Positions 1 through 8,460 of a DNA stretch of 64,000 nucleotides are shown piece by piece. Within the stretch, counting starts at the first letter, position 1. Each line of letters begins with the position of its first letter. The notes under the pieces are model-generated. The model was not told the origin of the DNA and did no database searches. It saw nothing but the letters and a program-made list of their open reading frames with translations. Location of the stretch: the NCBI GenBank assembly GCA_965277435.1, contig OZ255821.1, forward strand, positions 186,001 through 250,000. The letters run 5' to 3'. Both the position numbers and the translations under genes were made by a program. The DNA comes from Bog-105 sp965277435 (GTDB taxonomy: Bacteria; Acidobacteriota; Terriglobia; Bryobacterales; Bryobacteraceae).

Positions 1-786
1 GACATCCTCCACGATCGGGGCGGCCTGGTTTACATGGATGGTGCGAACATGAACGCGCTGGTCGGTGTAGCGCGGCCCGGTGACTTCGGGGTGGACGTGA
101 TGCACCTGAATCTGCACAAGACGTTTTCGACGCCGCATGGAGGCGGTGGTCCGGGAGCAGGTGCGGTGGCAGTCGCGAAGTTGTTGACACCCTTCCTGCC
201 CTCGCCGCGTTTGAAACAGGCGAATGGACAGTGGACGTGGAACTACGATCTGCCGCAATCGATCGGGCGAGTGAAAGCGTTCTACGGAAACTTTGGCGTG
301 CTGGTGCGAGCGCTGGCCTATATCATGGCGCACGGCGGCAACGGATTGCGGCAGGCAACGCTCGATGCCCTGTTGAATTCGAATTACATTCGCACGCTGC
401 TCGAGCCATACTACGAGCTGGCCTACAAGGCGCGCAGCATGCACGAATGCGTGTTCAGCGACGACCGCCAATCGAAGAAGGGTGTACGAACGGGCGATAT
501 CGCGAAGCGGCTGATCGATTATGGCTTCCATCCGTATACGGTGAGCTTTCCGTTAATTGTGCGAGGTGCGATGATGATCGAGCCGACCGAAACGGAGAGC
601 AAACGCGAACTGGATTTGTTTGTCGATGCGATGATTTCGATTGCGAAAGAAGTAGACGAAAATCCGGAGTTGGTATTGAAAGCGCCGCATTCGACACGCA
701 CGCCACGGGTAGATGAAGTAACGGCGGCGCGTAAGCCGATTGTGCGTTGGAAGCCGCAGGCGACGGCGAGCTTAGCCGCCGATTAG
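1..786 (+). CDS. gcvPB: Glycine dehydrogenase (decarboxylating) subunit 2, C-terminal part
   Basis: The P-protein of the glycine cleavage system decarboxylates glycine on pyridoxal phosphate and passes the aminomethyl group to the lipoyl H-protein. The reading frame is open from the first base of the window, so the N-terminus lies outside. The visible part starts at the PLP site: the run HLNLHKTFSTPHGGGGPG contains the lysine expected to bind PLP, followed by the glycine-rich loop. The remaining residues match the C-terminal domain of the short, split-type P-protein (subunit 2) rather than the long fused GcvP. The gene would pair with gcvPA upstream, outside the window. It is followed by convergent minus-strand genes only 5 bp later. 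Identification is firm; full length cannot be judged. Confidence 0.95.
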   Translation, partial: DILHDRGGLVYMDGANMNALVGVARPGDFGVDVMHLNLHKTFSTPHGGGGPGAGAVAVAKLLTPFLPSPRLKQANGQWTWNYDLPQSIGRVKAFYGNFGVLVRALAYIMAHGGNGLRQATLDALLNSNYIRTLLEPYYELAYKARSMHECVFSDDRQSKKGVRTGDIAKRLIDYGFHPYTVSFPLIVRGAMMIEPTETESKRELDLFVDAMISIAKEVDENPELVLKAPHSTRTPRVDEVTAARKPIVRWKPQATASLAAD

Positions 787-791
787 CGGTT

Positions 792-1250
792 TCATCGCCT
801 TTGAGCGCGCTGGTTTGAAACGACGGCAAGCAAATAGGAACTGGCTGAAAAAGTGAATACGGAGTAGTTCAGTGGCTCGTGCACTCCAAGCGTAAAAGAC
901 ATAGCGATTGCGAATGAGGCCGTGAGCGCAGCCGTAAGCAGAGCTAGTAGTCGCAATCTGTACCCAATCGCCAGGCCAATCCCAAGAGCAAACTCTAGGG
1001 TAGTAGCACTCCAGCCAAGAACCGGGATCATGAGCGTGGGACACCACGGATTCAGCTTCGCTGTGTATGTAAGGAAGTTAGAGAAATTCCCCCAAGCGAC
1101 CATCGGAGTACCCGGCGGACCCCACAATCCAAACCTGTCGGCAACCGCCGATAGAAGGCCCGCGGCTAGGGTCAATCGAAGGACTATCGCCCCTATCCGT
1201 ATCGGGTTTGAAAGCGTGTGGCGAGAAAGATCACTCACGCAGACAGCCAC
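792..1250 (-). CDS. DoxX-like membrane protein
   Basis: A 152-residue protein with about four hydrophobic segments (roughly residues 18-37, 70-90, 100-122 and 128-145), the size and topology of the DoxX/DoxD-like family of small integral membrane proteins. The region GWSATTLEFALGIGLAIGYRLRLLAL fits the family's conserved third segment (only the match is stated; the function of most members is not known). Its start overlaps the end of the upstream SDR gene by 16 bp, so the two are probably co-transcribed and translationally coupled. An oxidoreductase next to a DoxX protein is a common pairing and suggests redox or quinone-linked detoxification, but this is inference. Confidence 0.75.
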   Translation of the reverse strand: MAVCVSDLSRHTLSNPIRIGAIVLRLTLAAGLLSAVADRFGLWGPPGTPMVAWGNFSNFLTYTAKLNPWCPTLMIPVLGWSATTLEFALGIGLAIGYRLRLLALLTAALTASFAIAMSFTLGVHEPLNYSVFTFSASSYLLAVVSNQRAQRR

Positions 1251-2137
1251 TCGAGACGGCGCGGAGCAAACCCAAAGATGCGCTTCGCTTTAGCATTCGT
1301 CGCCCCAACAAGCCTGGTGGCGTGGAATACCGCATCTTCGCCTGCCGTCTCCCGTGCAGCCGCTTCGGTGATTTCCGGGGGCTTAGGCGCTTTGACCGAA
1401 TCCGCAAAATCCGGCAACCAGACATTAACAGGCGAAGGATCATCGTCGACGACGTTGTAGACGCCAGGAGCTATCGTCAGTGCCGCCACCGTCGTGTCCG
1501 CTGCATCATCGATGTGGATCCAGGACCAGACCGCGCCGCCGCCAATGATAGGCAGTTTCTGCTGCCGCGCCATATCGGCATAACCGCCTTTCGGTTCGTA
1601 CCATGTTCCCGGGCCATAGAAAAACCCATAGCGCAACACAACCGGCTCTAGCGATGAGGAAAGCACTCGCTCTTCCAATCGGGCGTACGTTTTGGCGCTG
1701 CTGGATACTCCTGGACTTGCGTCCGTTGCAAGAGGCGCAGTCTCATCCGCCAAGCCACTACTTGCTTTTAGAAAAAAGCCGCTGCTCTGCTGGATGTACC
1801 GGCGAACTCCACAAGCCTGTGCCGCCTGAAGTAGATTGCCCCCTCCCTCAATACGGAGCTTGCGATCCCCAGCTTGGGCCGAAGCAAAATCGGCGGGGTT
1901 CTTGGGAAGCGAAGTAAGCTGATCGATCACCATCTCTGCCTCGGACGAGCGGAGTACACTGCTAACCGCCGCCGCATCGAAGGCATTTGCAATGGCTGCC
2001 TCAGCGCCTTGATCACGAATCCTTTTCGCTCCCTCATCGGATTGCGTCATGCCGGTTACCCGGTGCCCTTGCGCAACCAGTCTGCCGATCAGAGGTTTAC
2101 CGATCGCGCCACTTGCTCCGGCAACGAAGATCTTCAT
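1235..2137 (-). CDS. NAD(P)-dependent atypical short-chain dehydrogenase / epimerase-like
   Basis: A 300-residue Rossmann protein. The N-terminal MKIFVAGASGAIGKPL carries the GxxGxxG nucleotide-binding motif typical of extended/atypical SDRs. The segment around residue 178 (RYGFFYGPGTWY) resembles the substrate-side block of NAD-dependent epimerases (usual form YGPG). The classical YxxxK catalytic motif is not obvious at its normal place; a candidate is the Tyr of KTYARLEE, which lacks the Lys at +4. This favours an NmrA-like or atypical SDR reductase over a true sugar epimerase. It is the first gene of a pair with the overlapping DoxX gene. The product's substrate cannot be read from sequence. 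Confidence 0.82.
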   Translation of the reverse strand: MKIFVAGASGAIGKPLIGRLVAQGHRVTGMTQSDEGAKRIRDQGAEAAIANAFDAAAVSSVLRSSEAEMVIDQLTSLPKNPADFASAQAGDRKLRIEGGGNLLQAAQACGVRRYIQQSSGFFLKASSGLADETAPLATDASPGVSSSAKTYARLEERVLSSSLEPVVLRYGFFYGPGTWYEPKGGYADMARQQKLPIIGGGAVWSWIHIDDAADTTVAALTIAPGVYNVVDDDPSPVNVWLPDFADSVKAPKPPEITEAAARETAGEDAVFHATRLVGATNAKAKRIFGFAPRRLEWLSA

Positions 2138-2170
2138 GTTTTACTCTTTATCAAAGCCGCACCTGCGGGA

Positions 2171-2569
2171 CTACTTTACAGGAAGGACCAATGGTTCACT
2201 TTTGTTCTTTACAAAGAACGCGAGAAACTTGGCTGGTTCCGTCGTACTGGCGTTCCGGCCCACGGTATGAATGTCGTGCGGATCCTCATAGAAGGTCTGA
2301 CCGGGACCGAGCGTCACTGGCCGACCGCCCTTCACCTGCATCACAATCGAACCCTGAAGCACATACACAAACACATGGGCGTCATGGCGATGAATCGAGC
2401 CTATCTCTCCGGGTGGTAAATTCACCGTCACCATCACAGCTTCCTTCCCCGGCATTTCGGGCAAGTCTTTCGAGAGCAAGGTTGTGACAGAGGCGTTCTG
2501 AGCCGACCCCGCAGCGGCTGACAGGAAAAGCAACGCTGAAAGAAATCTCTTCATCATCAGTTTCAGCAT
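2171..2569 (-). CDS. Secreted cupin-domain protein
   Basis: A small single-domain cupin with a signal peptide. The hydrophobic leader (MMKRFLSALLFLSAAAGSAQ) ends in a likely SAQ-type cleavage site. The cupin motif 1 is visible as HRHDAHVFVYVLQGSIVMQ (metal-binding H, H, and the conserved G), and motif 2 is around PGQTFYEDPHDIHTVGRN. Proteins of this type bind a divalent metal in a small beta-barrel; the activity is unknown. The ORF can be extended 11 codons upstream to 2602, but the extension is hydrophilic and not signal-peptide-like, so an internal Met (2569, or 2557/2554) is preferred. It lies 33 bp upstream of the SDR gene on the same strand and may head that operon. Confidence 0.75.
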   Translation of the reverse strand: MLKLMMKRFLSALLFLSAAAGSAQNASVTTLLSKDLPEMPGKEAVMVTVNLPPGEIGSIHRHDAHVFVYVLQGSIVMQVKGGRPVTLGPGQTFYEDPHDIHTVGRNASTTEPAKFLAFFVKNKSEPLVLPVK

Positions 2570-2642
2570 AGTTGGTCGTGGACTGCCTGAACGGACCGGC
2601 ATAGAAATCTGCGCTTGGCGTATGGCTTTTAAATATCTGAGA

Positions 2643-3452
2643 CTAACGGTGAGACAGGTTTAACAAGTCGTTCGCGGTTTCCAGAACTTGGTCGACGGTT
2701 AAATTTGCTAACGGGTCGGAGTGGAGGACCGTTACGTTCGGGCCGCGAGGCACCCATTTAACGGGGTCGGTGGGGCCGAAGAGCGCGAGGGCGGGGATAC
2801 CAAGAGCGGCGGCTAAGTGAGTGATGCCGGAATCGTTGCCAATGAAGAGGCGAGCGCCATTGAGATGGGTCGCGAGCGAGCCGAGATTATCAAAAAGATA
2901 AACGCCGCTGGAAGCGACTGCCCATTCGACAGGCTCTGGGAGCCGGGCAGCGAGTTCCTGGTAATTCTCAAGCGGCCAATTCTTGCGCGAGCTGCCGGAA
3001 AATGGGTGGAGGAAGATCGATGGTTTGGGCTCGGTTGCGGGCAGCTCAATTCGTGGAATTAAACTGCGCTTCGCACCCACTTGTCCGGCGAAGAAGTCGG
3101 TGGCGTGGCCGGGATAATCGTTCGGCGGTAAGGCGGCAAGGAATTCGCAGTCGACACCGAGGTGGCTGATCGCCTGGCGAAAGTCGGGCCGGTTTGCCCC
3201 GTACCAGCTGACAATCAAATCGAAACTTGCAAGCTTCTGCTGAAGTCCCGGCGGGAGCGGAAGATCTCCAACGCCGACAAGATCGATACCGGTTGACGAA
3301 AGCGACTGAACGCGGTCAGGAAAGTGGATCAGGGGAGTAACAGCAGAGGAAATCCAGAGTTCGGTATAGTCGCAGCCGGCAAGGTGTTCGAGAGCGGGTA
3401 GAGCGAGCAGGCAGTCGCCTATCGCTCCCGGGCGCAGGATAAGGCGTCGCAA
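2643..3452 (-). CDS. Glycosyltransferase family 9 (heptosyltransferase-like)
   Basis: A 269-residue protein beginning RRLILRPGAIGDCLLALPAL, the typical GT9 N-terminus with the GAIGD motif. The C-terminal half contains FIGNDSGITHLAAALGIPALALFGPTDP (core NDSG.THLAAALG and FGPTDP), the nucleotide-sugar-binding block of heptosyltransferases. It is shorter than E. coli WaaC/WaaF (about 320-350 residues), as many environmental GT9 proteins are. The likely role is addition of a heptose or related sugar to lipopolysaccharide on the cytoplasmic face of the inner membrane. It directly follows the DsbD-alpha-like gene with no gap, so it is probably in the same transcript. The acceptor cannot be predicted. 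Confidence 0.88.
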   Translation of the reverse strand: MRRLILRPGAIGDCLLALPALEHLAGCDYTELWISSAVTPLIHFPDRVQSLSSTGIDLVGVGDLPLPPGLQQKLASFDLIVSWYGANRPDFRQAISHLGVDCEFLAALPPNDYPGHATDFFAGQVGAKRSLIPRIELPATEPKPSIFLHPFSGSSRKNWPLENYQELAARLPEPVEWAVASSGVYLFDNLGSLATHLNGARLFIGNDSGITHLAAALGIPALALFGPTDPVKWVPRGPNVTVLHSDPLANLTVDQVLETANDLLNLSHR

Positions 3453-3899
3453 TTATTGGACGGATACGGGCACGTGGATGTCGACCGTGGTGGGACGGAA
3501 ACACATCTGGTTATTGCAGGCTTGATAGCGCAGTTTGCCGACCATAGCGGCAGAACCTTTCGGAGCGTTGCCGGGGGCCTGGAACTTCGTCGAGATGTGA
3601 AATTGTCCAGTGAAGACGAGAACGGATTGGCCCCCGACGCTGGTTTCTTCGGGCTTGGGGTAGGTAATGTCCTGCGCCTGGAGCGGACCGCTGGTCCAGT
3701 TGAGTTTCAGCGGAATGAGGTATTCGTCTTTCGGCTTATCGCTGTTGACGTGAAAGCCGGGCAGAACGGCCAGGTCGAGGACTTGGGACACGGACGCACC
3801 GCGCTTTACCGAGAGAGGATTGGCGGGATGGACGATCAACTTACTTTGCTGCGCCGAGCCACAGAGCGGTAGGAAGAGCAGGAGTGCGCCGGGAAGCAT
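3453..3899 (-). CDS. DsbD N-terminal (alpha) domain-like secreted protein
   Basis: After a signal peptide (MLPGALLLFLPLCGSAQQ) the protein is a single immunoglobulin-like domain of the DsbD alpha type. Near its C-terminus it carries LRYQACNNQMCFRPTTVDI, matching the two-cysteine strand of DsbD-alpha (usual form YQGCA...CYPP), which accepts electrons from the membrane part of DsbD and hands them to periplasmic thiol proteins. There is no membrane or thioredoxin domain, so this is a stand-alone domain. The start at 3899 is supported by GAGGAG about nine bases upstream; the longer ORF back to 4037 would run deep into the upstream TlpA gene. The 59-bp overlap with the TlpA-like gene argues for a two-gene periplasmic redox unit. 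Confidence 0.78.
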   Translation of the reverse strand: MLPGALLLFLPLCGSAQQSKLIVHPANPLSVKRGASVSQVLDLAVLPGFHVNSDKPKDEYLIPLKLNWTSGPLQAQDITYPKPEETSVGGQSVLVFTGQFHISTKFQAPGNAPKGSAAMVGKLRYQACNNQMCFRPTTVDIHVPVSVQ

Positions 3900-4464
3900 T
3901 GAGCGGCTTCTCCTCAAGGAGGCTTTCAATTTCATTGATGTATTCATTCTTGGAGATGAGGCCGATGTGCGGCGGGAAGGCAAACCTGCCTTCTCGATCA
4001 ATGATAAACGTTGTTGGAAGCGAGTCGAGCCCGCCATAGAGCTGACTGATGGAGTCGTTGCCGAGGAGAATGCGGTAGTTTACCTTGTGCTCGGCGACAA
4101 AGGGTTTGATAGCCGACCAACCGTCTTCGTCCATGGAAACGCCCACTACTTCGAAGCCTTTGGACTTATACTGCTGCTGGAACTCCTGGAACCAGGGGAT
4201 TTCGATAACGCAGGGACCGCACCAGGTGGCCCAGTAATTGAGGAGAACAACTTTGCCGCGCAGATCGGACAGAGTCACTTTGCTGCCGGCGGCATCGGTC
4301 AAGGTGAAGTCGGGGGCAGGCTTCCGGTTCTGAGCCGCTTTGGTTTTGGCAACGTTTTTCTGCATAGACGCGGAGGTCGATTTAGACACCGAGAAGGCAG
4401 CGATGCCGGCCAAAAGGATTAGTAAAATGAAAAACTTGGGATTTCGGAGGTAGGTCGGAAGCAT
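3841..4464 (-). CDS. TlpA-family membrane-anchored thioredoxin
   Basis: A 207-residue protein with one N-terminal membrane anchor (about residues 10-27) and a thioredoxin-like domain of the AhpC-TSA/TlpA class. The active site is plain: LLNYWATWCGPCVIEIPWF contains the CxxC motif WCGPC. The cis-proline region is SLPTTFIIDREG. Such proteins act on the periplasmic side, reducing cysteines during cytochrome c or cupredoxin maturation, or serving as general periplasmic reductants. The adjacent, overlapping DsbD-alpha-like gene strengthens the redox interpretation and may be its electron donor or partner. The C-terminal 20 or so residues after SLLEEKP are not typical of the domain and read through the start of the next gene. 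Confidence 0.9.
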   Translation of the reverse strand: MLPTYLRNPKFFILLILLAGIAAFSVSKSTSASMQKNVAKTKAAQNRKPAPDFTLTDAAGSKVTLSDLRGKVVLLNYWATWCGPCVIEIPWFQEFQQQYKSKGFEVVGVSMDEDGWSAIKPFVAEHKVNYRILLGNDSISQLYGGLDSLPTTFIIDREGRFAFPPHIGLISKNEYINEIESLLEEKPLNASRRTPALPTALWLGAAK

Positions 4465-4506
4465 CCTGGTCCCAGTTTAGCGCTGAAATAGAGCTTCTTT
4501 AACGAA

Positions 4507-5124
4507 TTAGCAGCGACGCGGCTGGGAGAAGAGCGATTCGATCCAGTTCTGACGCCGCGTGCGCCAGTGATGCGCGAGCCCGTAATCGAGGCTTGACGAA
4601 GCTCCGGCGTAGAAGCAGGCGGCAGTGTCGCAGAAGCTTTCGCAGACGTAATTGCGCCATCGGGTCTCGGTGGGTGTGCATTTGTGGACTGAGGCGGATT
4701 CTCCGAGTTCGCCGCGGGCGCGGGACCTGCATTCAGTTTCGAGAAGCGCAGCGAATTCGTTCCTGGAGGTGTTGTTCAGACGTACCCAGACGAAGTGAAA
4801 GATTTCGTGTTGCAAGATCAGTCGCAAGAGGAGAGGCCTGCGGAGGAGGGCGGTTTCCAGAACAATCCTTCGCTGGCGGATGAAAGTCCCGGCGTGGACG
4901 GGAGTGCCGCAGGTGTGGCCTGACCAAAGTTGGCTACGATGGGCAGTCAGATCTGGCTGGAAGGCAATTAAAATGAAACCGCCTTCCAGAACAGGAAGCC
5001 GCGAGCCAGCCGACGAGATTAGACGTTGAGCGCGGGGAGCTGCGTCAGGGCTTGGTTGGAGAACCAGCCGAGGAACCGGGACGGGCGAGCGATGGGACGC
5101 GGGCACCCGCAGTTCCTGTTCCAT
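4507..5124 (-). CDS. Putative zinc-metallopeptidase-like protein with an HEIFH motif
   Basis: I do not recognise the family. The protein of up to 205 residues contains LILQHEIFHFVWVRL, an HExxH zinc-binding motif in a helix-like context, followed about ten residues later by FAALLETEC, whose Glu could be a third ligand as in gluzincin-like peptidases. There are several cysteines in the C-terminal half (positions near 131, 147, 160, 164, 169). The ORF starts inside the end of the upstream PPIase gene (80-bp overlap), so the true start may be a later, non-ATG codon. No signal peptide is visible. Co-orientation with the peptidyl-prolyl isomerase suggests one transcript. Function is a guess; the motif is what is seen. 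Confidence 0.6.
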   Translation of the reverse strand: MEQELRVPASHRSPVPVPRLVLQPSPDAAPRAQRLISSAGSRLPVLEGGFILIAFQPDLTAHRSQLWSGHTCGTPVHAGTFIRQRRIVLETALLRRPLLLRLILQHEIFHFVWVRLNNTSRNEFAALLETECRSRARGELGESASVHKCTPTETRWRNYVCESFCDTAACFYAGASSSLDYGLAHHWRTRRQNWIESLFSQPRRC

Positions 5125-6070
5125 TGAAGAAGGCAGGGTCTTGCACCTGGATTTTGTATTTATCTGTTTCCTGCTTGACGGCGGCCTGGTTCTGTTCCTG
5201 CTGCAATTTCTGCGTAATTTCCGGCTTGGCCTGGTCGAAGGTCAACTTGTTGCGGCTATCGAGCTTGACGATCAGCAAGGCGTTCGGGATGCGGATGGGA
5301 TCGGTAGATTGCCCGGTCTGCAGTTTCTCGACCGCAGTTTTAATGGGAGCTGGCAGCTGTGGATCGCCTACACTATAAGTCCCAAGGTCGCCGCCTTTGG
5401 CTGCCGCCTGCTGGTTATCTGAATCGGTGCGGGCGAGAGTAGAAAAATCGCCGCCGGCTTTCAGCTTCTTTTCGAGATCATCTGCTTTAGCGCGAGCCTG
5501 CTCTTCGGTACGTCCGCTGGCTGCGCCACTTGCCGGGGTACCGGGAGGGTTGAACGCAATGAAAATGCCGCTCAGTTTGACTTTGTCGAATTCGGACAGG
5601 TGATTGTCGTAGTATGCCTGAGCATCTGGCGCCGCGCCGGACGAAGTAGAGGCTTTCTTGTTCAGATAGGCCTGAGCCAGAATCTGGTCGTGGGTGAGCT
5701 GGAGCTGCTCCTTCCAGGGCGACTGCTGATCGAGATTCATCTTTGCAGCCTCCTGAGCGAGTTCTTTGCTCATGTATATCTGCTGTACGACGGTCGGCAG
5801 ATTGGCTTCGTAGCGCTTGAGCTGCTCGGGTGGGATGGCCTTAAGGAAGCCGTCGGCTTCTTTAGCCGTAATTTGTTTGCCGTTGATGGTAGCTACGATC
5901 CGGTTCGGGTCCTTTTGGGCGACAGCATCGGGTCCGCGGACCTGGAGTTGGCTGCTGGCCGAAGGGGACGTAGAGGGGGGCGTCTGGGAAGAACTGCCGG
6001 AGGTTTGGGCCTGTCCCACGGTCACTGCCGCGCAGAGTGAGGCTGATAGTAAAAGACTGCTTTTCATCAA
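5045..6070 (-). CDS. Secreted parvulin-type peptidyl-prolyl cis-trans isomerase (PpiC/SurA-like)
   Basis: A 341-residue protein with a signal peptide (MMKSSLLLSASLCAAVTVGQAQ) and a low-complexity Ser/Pro/Gln linker to about residue 45. A SurA-N-like chaperone region follows (NRIVATINGKQITAKEADGF is the characteristic first strand and helix). The parvulin domain spans about residues 150-275, with the usual motifs ADDLEKKLKAGGDFSTLAR, GGDLGTYSVGDPQLP and a closing I-K-D strand (LLIVKLDSR). A Gly/Ser/Pro-rich tail ends the protein. Its expected job is folding or escort of outer-membrane proteins in the periplasm, which fits a genome rich in TonB receptors. The catalytic loop is preserved. Confidence 0.9.
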   Translation of the reverse strand: MMKSSLLLSASLCAAVTVGQAQTSGSSSQTPPSTSPSASSQLQVRGPDAVAQKDPNRIVATINGKQITAKEADGFLKAIPPEQLKRYEANLPTVVQQIYMSKELAQEAAKMNLDQQSPWKEQLQLTHDQILAQAYLNKKASTSSGAAPDAQAYYDNHLSEFDKVKLSGIFIAFNPPGTPASGAASGRTEEQARAKADDLEKKLKAGGDFSTLARTDSDNQQAAAKGGDLGTYSVGDPQLPAPIKTAVEKLQTGQSTDPIRIPNALLIVKLDSRNKLTFDQAKPEITQKLQQEQNQAAVKQETDKYKIQVQDPAFFNGTGTAGARVPSLARPGSSAGSPTKP

Positions 6071-6171
6071 GAAAATGGGCTTAGGTCTTACTCTAGCATG
6101 TGGCGGGCGGCCGAAAAACGGCAGGAAGGCAGGCTGAAGCCTACCCTACGAGGCACAAAGATTCCTGGTGG

Positions 6172-6543
6172 TTACTGTACGACGCTGGCTTTTTTGAGAT
6201 TGGCGGCGGCTTTGGCTTTTGCGCTGGCGCTGATCTGGATGTTGTTGACGACCTGGGTTGCGCCCGAGGTGCGGGCCATACGGGTGGCGGAGCCTTTGTG
6301 CTGGATGACGTTGGTACTGCCTTCCCAGGTGACGACGCCGTGCTGGACGCGAAATTTGAAGCCATCTTTACCGATCTTTGACTTGGCCAGCTTCGCTCGG
6401 ATGGTCGCGTCAATCTGAGCGTCGGTGAGGTGGGCAGACGCGACGGACGGCGTAGTGGTGCGGGTACTCGCGGCGGCACTGGTGGGAAGCGAAAGCAACA
6501 GGCCGAGCAGGGGCAAAAGGAGAAGAGCAGTTAAACGTTGCAT
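6172..6543 (-). CDS. Secreted BON-domain protein
   Basis: A small exported protein: signal peptide MQRLTALLLLPLLGLLLSLP, then a single BON domain from about residue 40 (LTDAQIDATIRAKLAKSKIG ... GVVTWEGSTNVIQHKGSATRMARTSGATQVVNNIQI, of which only the pattern 'HGVVTWEG' and the closing 'VVNNI' are diagnostic). BON domains (OsmY type) bind membranes or phospholipid. The longer ORF to 6627 runs into the divergent gene's upstream region and is not signal-like, so Met at 6543 is preferred. The gene is transcribed away from the membrane protein at 6570, sharing a very short intergenic region. Confidence 0.8.
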   Translation of the reverse strand: MQRLTALLLLPLLGLLLSLPTSAAASTRTTTPSVASAHLTDAQIDATIRAKLAKSKIGKDGFKFRVQHGVVTWEGSTNVIQHKGSATRMARTSGATQVVNNIQISASAKAKAAANLKKASVVQ

Positions 6544-6569
6544 GATTATTCCGGACATCCGAAGAAGTA

Positions 6570-8405
6570 GTGGCCGGGAGCGGCATTTTTCGCAGATTGT
6601 TCCTGCGATATAGCGGCGAAGTACCATGTGGCGTGGCTGTGAAAGGAAAAACCGGCCGCAGGGTTGCCCTGCAAATCGTGGTACTGCTTACGCTGGTTTA
6701 CCCGTTTGTGTCGTCGACCTTCCGGGACAATGACCAGGCCACGATTCTGAGCAGCAGCTGGCAGCTGGCACGAGGGCAAGCGCCGTTTTTCCACGCTTCG
6801 TTTTATAACTTTGACAAGCAGTGGGGCGTTTTTCTGGCATTGAGCTGGTTGTTTCGGCTCAGGCCCCGAGCAGATCCAATTTTAGCGGCCAATGTTCTGC
6901 TGACGGTGCTGGTGACGGTTTCTTGGATATGTCTGGGCATAAGAACGCGGCGCGTTCCGCTGCCATTGCTGCTGCCGGTGCTGTTTGCGCCCGTGCTAAT
7001 CCTTTATATGCCGTTCCTGGGCACAGGCTGGTTCTCGCTGGCATTTTTACTGCTGGCGTTTTGTTGTCTGGGGCAGCGGAGTTCAGCAGTGGGCCGAACA
7101 GCAGGCCTGGGTCTGGTCGCGATAGCTGCCGCGTGCCGGGCGGACGTGGCGCTAGCGATTCCGGCGCTCGGGCTTTCGCTGGTCGCACGGGAACACGTCA
7201 GGAATTTGTGGAAACGAAGCCAGCTCTGGGAATTGGCGGCGGCTGCGGTGCTGCCGGTTCTAGTAGGTAAGTGGATGGCGGGGGCAGGCGCTCCGGATTC
7301 GAATCCGTATTCGTTTGACCTGCGGGCGTTCGCCGGTTTTTTGTTTTTCGGCTTATCTCCGGCCATGCTGGTGCTGCTAGCCGCGGTCTTTCTGGCGTTC
7401 ATGAAGGTGGCAAGGCAGAAGCGCCGGTTCCGGGTGTTCTATGTGGCGCTTGCGGTGTCGCTGCTGGTGCCGCTCGGATTCTATTTGCCGCAGTTATATA
7501 CGTTGCGGTATTTCTTTCTGACGATCGCGGTCGTGTTGTTTGTAAGCACGAGCCGCAGAGGAGTTTGTTTATACCGGGCAACCGGCCGCCCGTGGCGCTG
7601 GATGCCGGCGGGACTTGTGGCGGTGACGATAGCGCCCTGGCTAGTGGGCTGGCGGCTGCCAGTACTGCGGCATCCCAGTCTAACATTGACGAACCCCACG
7701 CGGTTTCCGAGTGGAGACGGGCAGTTTCCGATGGGCGCTTACCTGGGATTCGCATGGCAGACGCGGACGCGGGACCGCCTCGAGATCGATCACAATCAGA
7801 AGATGTGGCTGGCGGCCGAGAGTGTCCAGTACGAGGCCTGCGCCGATGGCCGAGTGCCGTTCCTGATCACGCCGATGTCGAACTACCTGGAACTCGCGAT
7901 ACGGCTTCAAGGCAAGGAACCGCGAGCGATCGATTACATGGCGGAATCGGCGTGCGGGATGGCCTATGTGGATGCTCGGTCGATTATGAGGGGTTACCGG
8001 CCGGATGTGCGGGACGGCGCGTTTTTTGAAGACGAGATGACGGAAGCCTCCCGGGTCGAGAACGGACAGATGATTGTGCGGGTAAATATGCGGGGCAGGC
8101 GTTCGGCGCTAAGCAGGGTGTTAGAGGAGTTGCCGCGGGCGCTGGATAGAAGGCAGGGGGAGATTTTTGCCTGGGGTGGGAGCTCTAGTCAGCGCTCTGT
8201 GCCGATTGCGGAGGGTATTCGCTATGCCGTTTTTGGAGAGGGGCCTTGCACGGTGCAAAAGGAAAAAGTACAGAGGCCGGTAGGATTGGCTTTAATCTGG
8301 GCGGCGTGGACGGGTTCGGGGCGTGAACAAACAGTGCGGGTAAATTGCGGCAGTGGATTTGCGGGTTGGGCGCGCAGTGAATTACCTGCGTATTTAGGGA
8401 TGTAA
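6570..8405 (+). CDS. Polytopic membrane protein, glycosyltransferase-39-like architecture
   Basis: A protein of about 600 residues with roughly ten hydrophobic segments in its first 370 residues, followed by a soluble C-terminal domain of about 230 residues. Near the N-terminus, after the first membrane segment, SSTFRDNDQATILSSSWQLARGQAPF is reminiscent of the periplasmic acidic loop of GT-C glycosyltransferases (PMT/ArnT type, which use a lipid-linked sugar), here with an Asp-Asn-Asp group. No family can be assigned with certainty. The listed start is GTG; GTG codons at 6633 and 6639 are equally possible and would remove a Cys-containing N-terminal stretch. No cognate cell-envelope operon is visible around it. 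Confidence 0.68.
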   Translation: MAGSGIFRRLFLRYSGEVPCGVAVKGKTGRRVALQIVVLLTLVYPFVSSTFRDNDQATILSSSWQLARGQAPFFHASFYNFDKQWGVFLALSWLFRLRPRADPILAANVLLTVLVTVSWICLGIRTRRVPLPLLLPVLFAPVLILYMPFLGTGWFSLAFLLLAFCCLGQRSSAVGRTAGLGLVAIAAACRADVALAIPALGLSLVAREHVRNLWKRSQLWELAAAAVLPVLVGKWMAGAGAPDSNPYSFDLRAFAGFLFFGLSPAMLVLLAAVFLAFMKVARQKRRFRVFYVALAVSLLVPLGFYLPQLYTLRYFFLTIAVVLFVSTSRRGVCLYRATGRPWRWMPAGLVAVTIAPWLVGWRLPVLRHPSLTLTNPTRFPSGDGQFPMGAYLGFAWQTRTRDRLEIDHNQKMWLAAESVQYEACADGRVPFLITPMSNYLELAIRLQGKEPRAIDYMAESACGMAYVDARSIMRGYRPDVRDGAFFEDEMTEASRVENGQMIVRVNMRGRRSALSRVLEELPRALDRRQGEIFAWGGSSSQRSVPIAEGIRYAVFGEGPCTVQKEKVQRPVGLALIWAAWTGSGREQTVRVNCGSGFAGWARSELPAYLGM

Positions 8406-8408
8406 GTT

Positions 8409-8441
8409 GTGAGGCGACTACAGGCCAAGTGACCGCCTCAC
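8409..8441. repeat. Conserved 8-bp-stem hairpin behind micro-ORF copy 1
   Basis: Perfect inverted repeat GTGAGGCG / CGCCTCAC with a 17-nt loop, 19 nt after the stop of the micro-ORF on the minus strand and just after the stop of the plus-strand membrane protein. The same stem (one pair shorter) and a similar loop occur at 16526-16557 behind copy 2. No T-run follows in either direction, so it is not a classical intrinsic terminator; it could be an mRNA 3' structure. Confidence 0.7.
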
Positions 8442-8460
8442 GCAAGAATTCGAAACCCGC

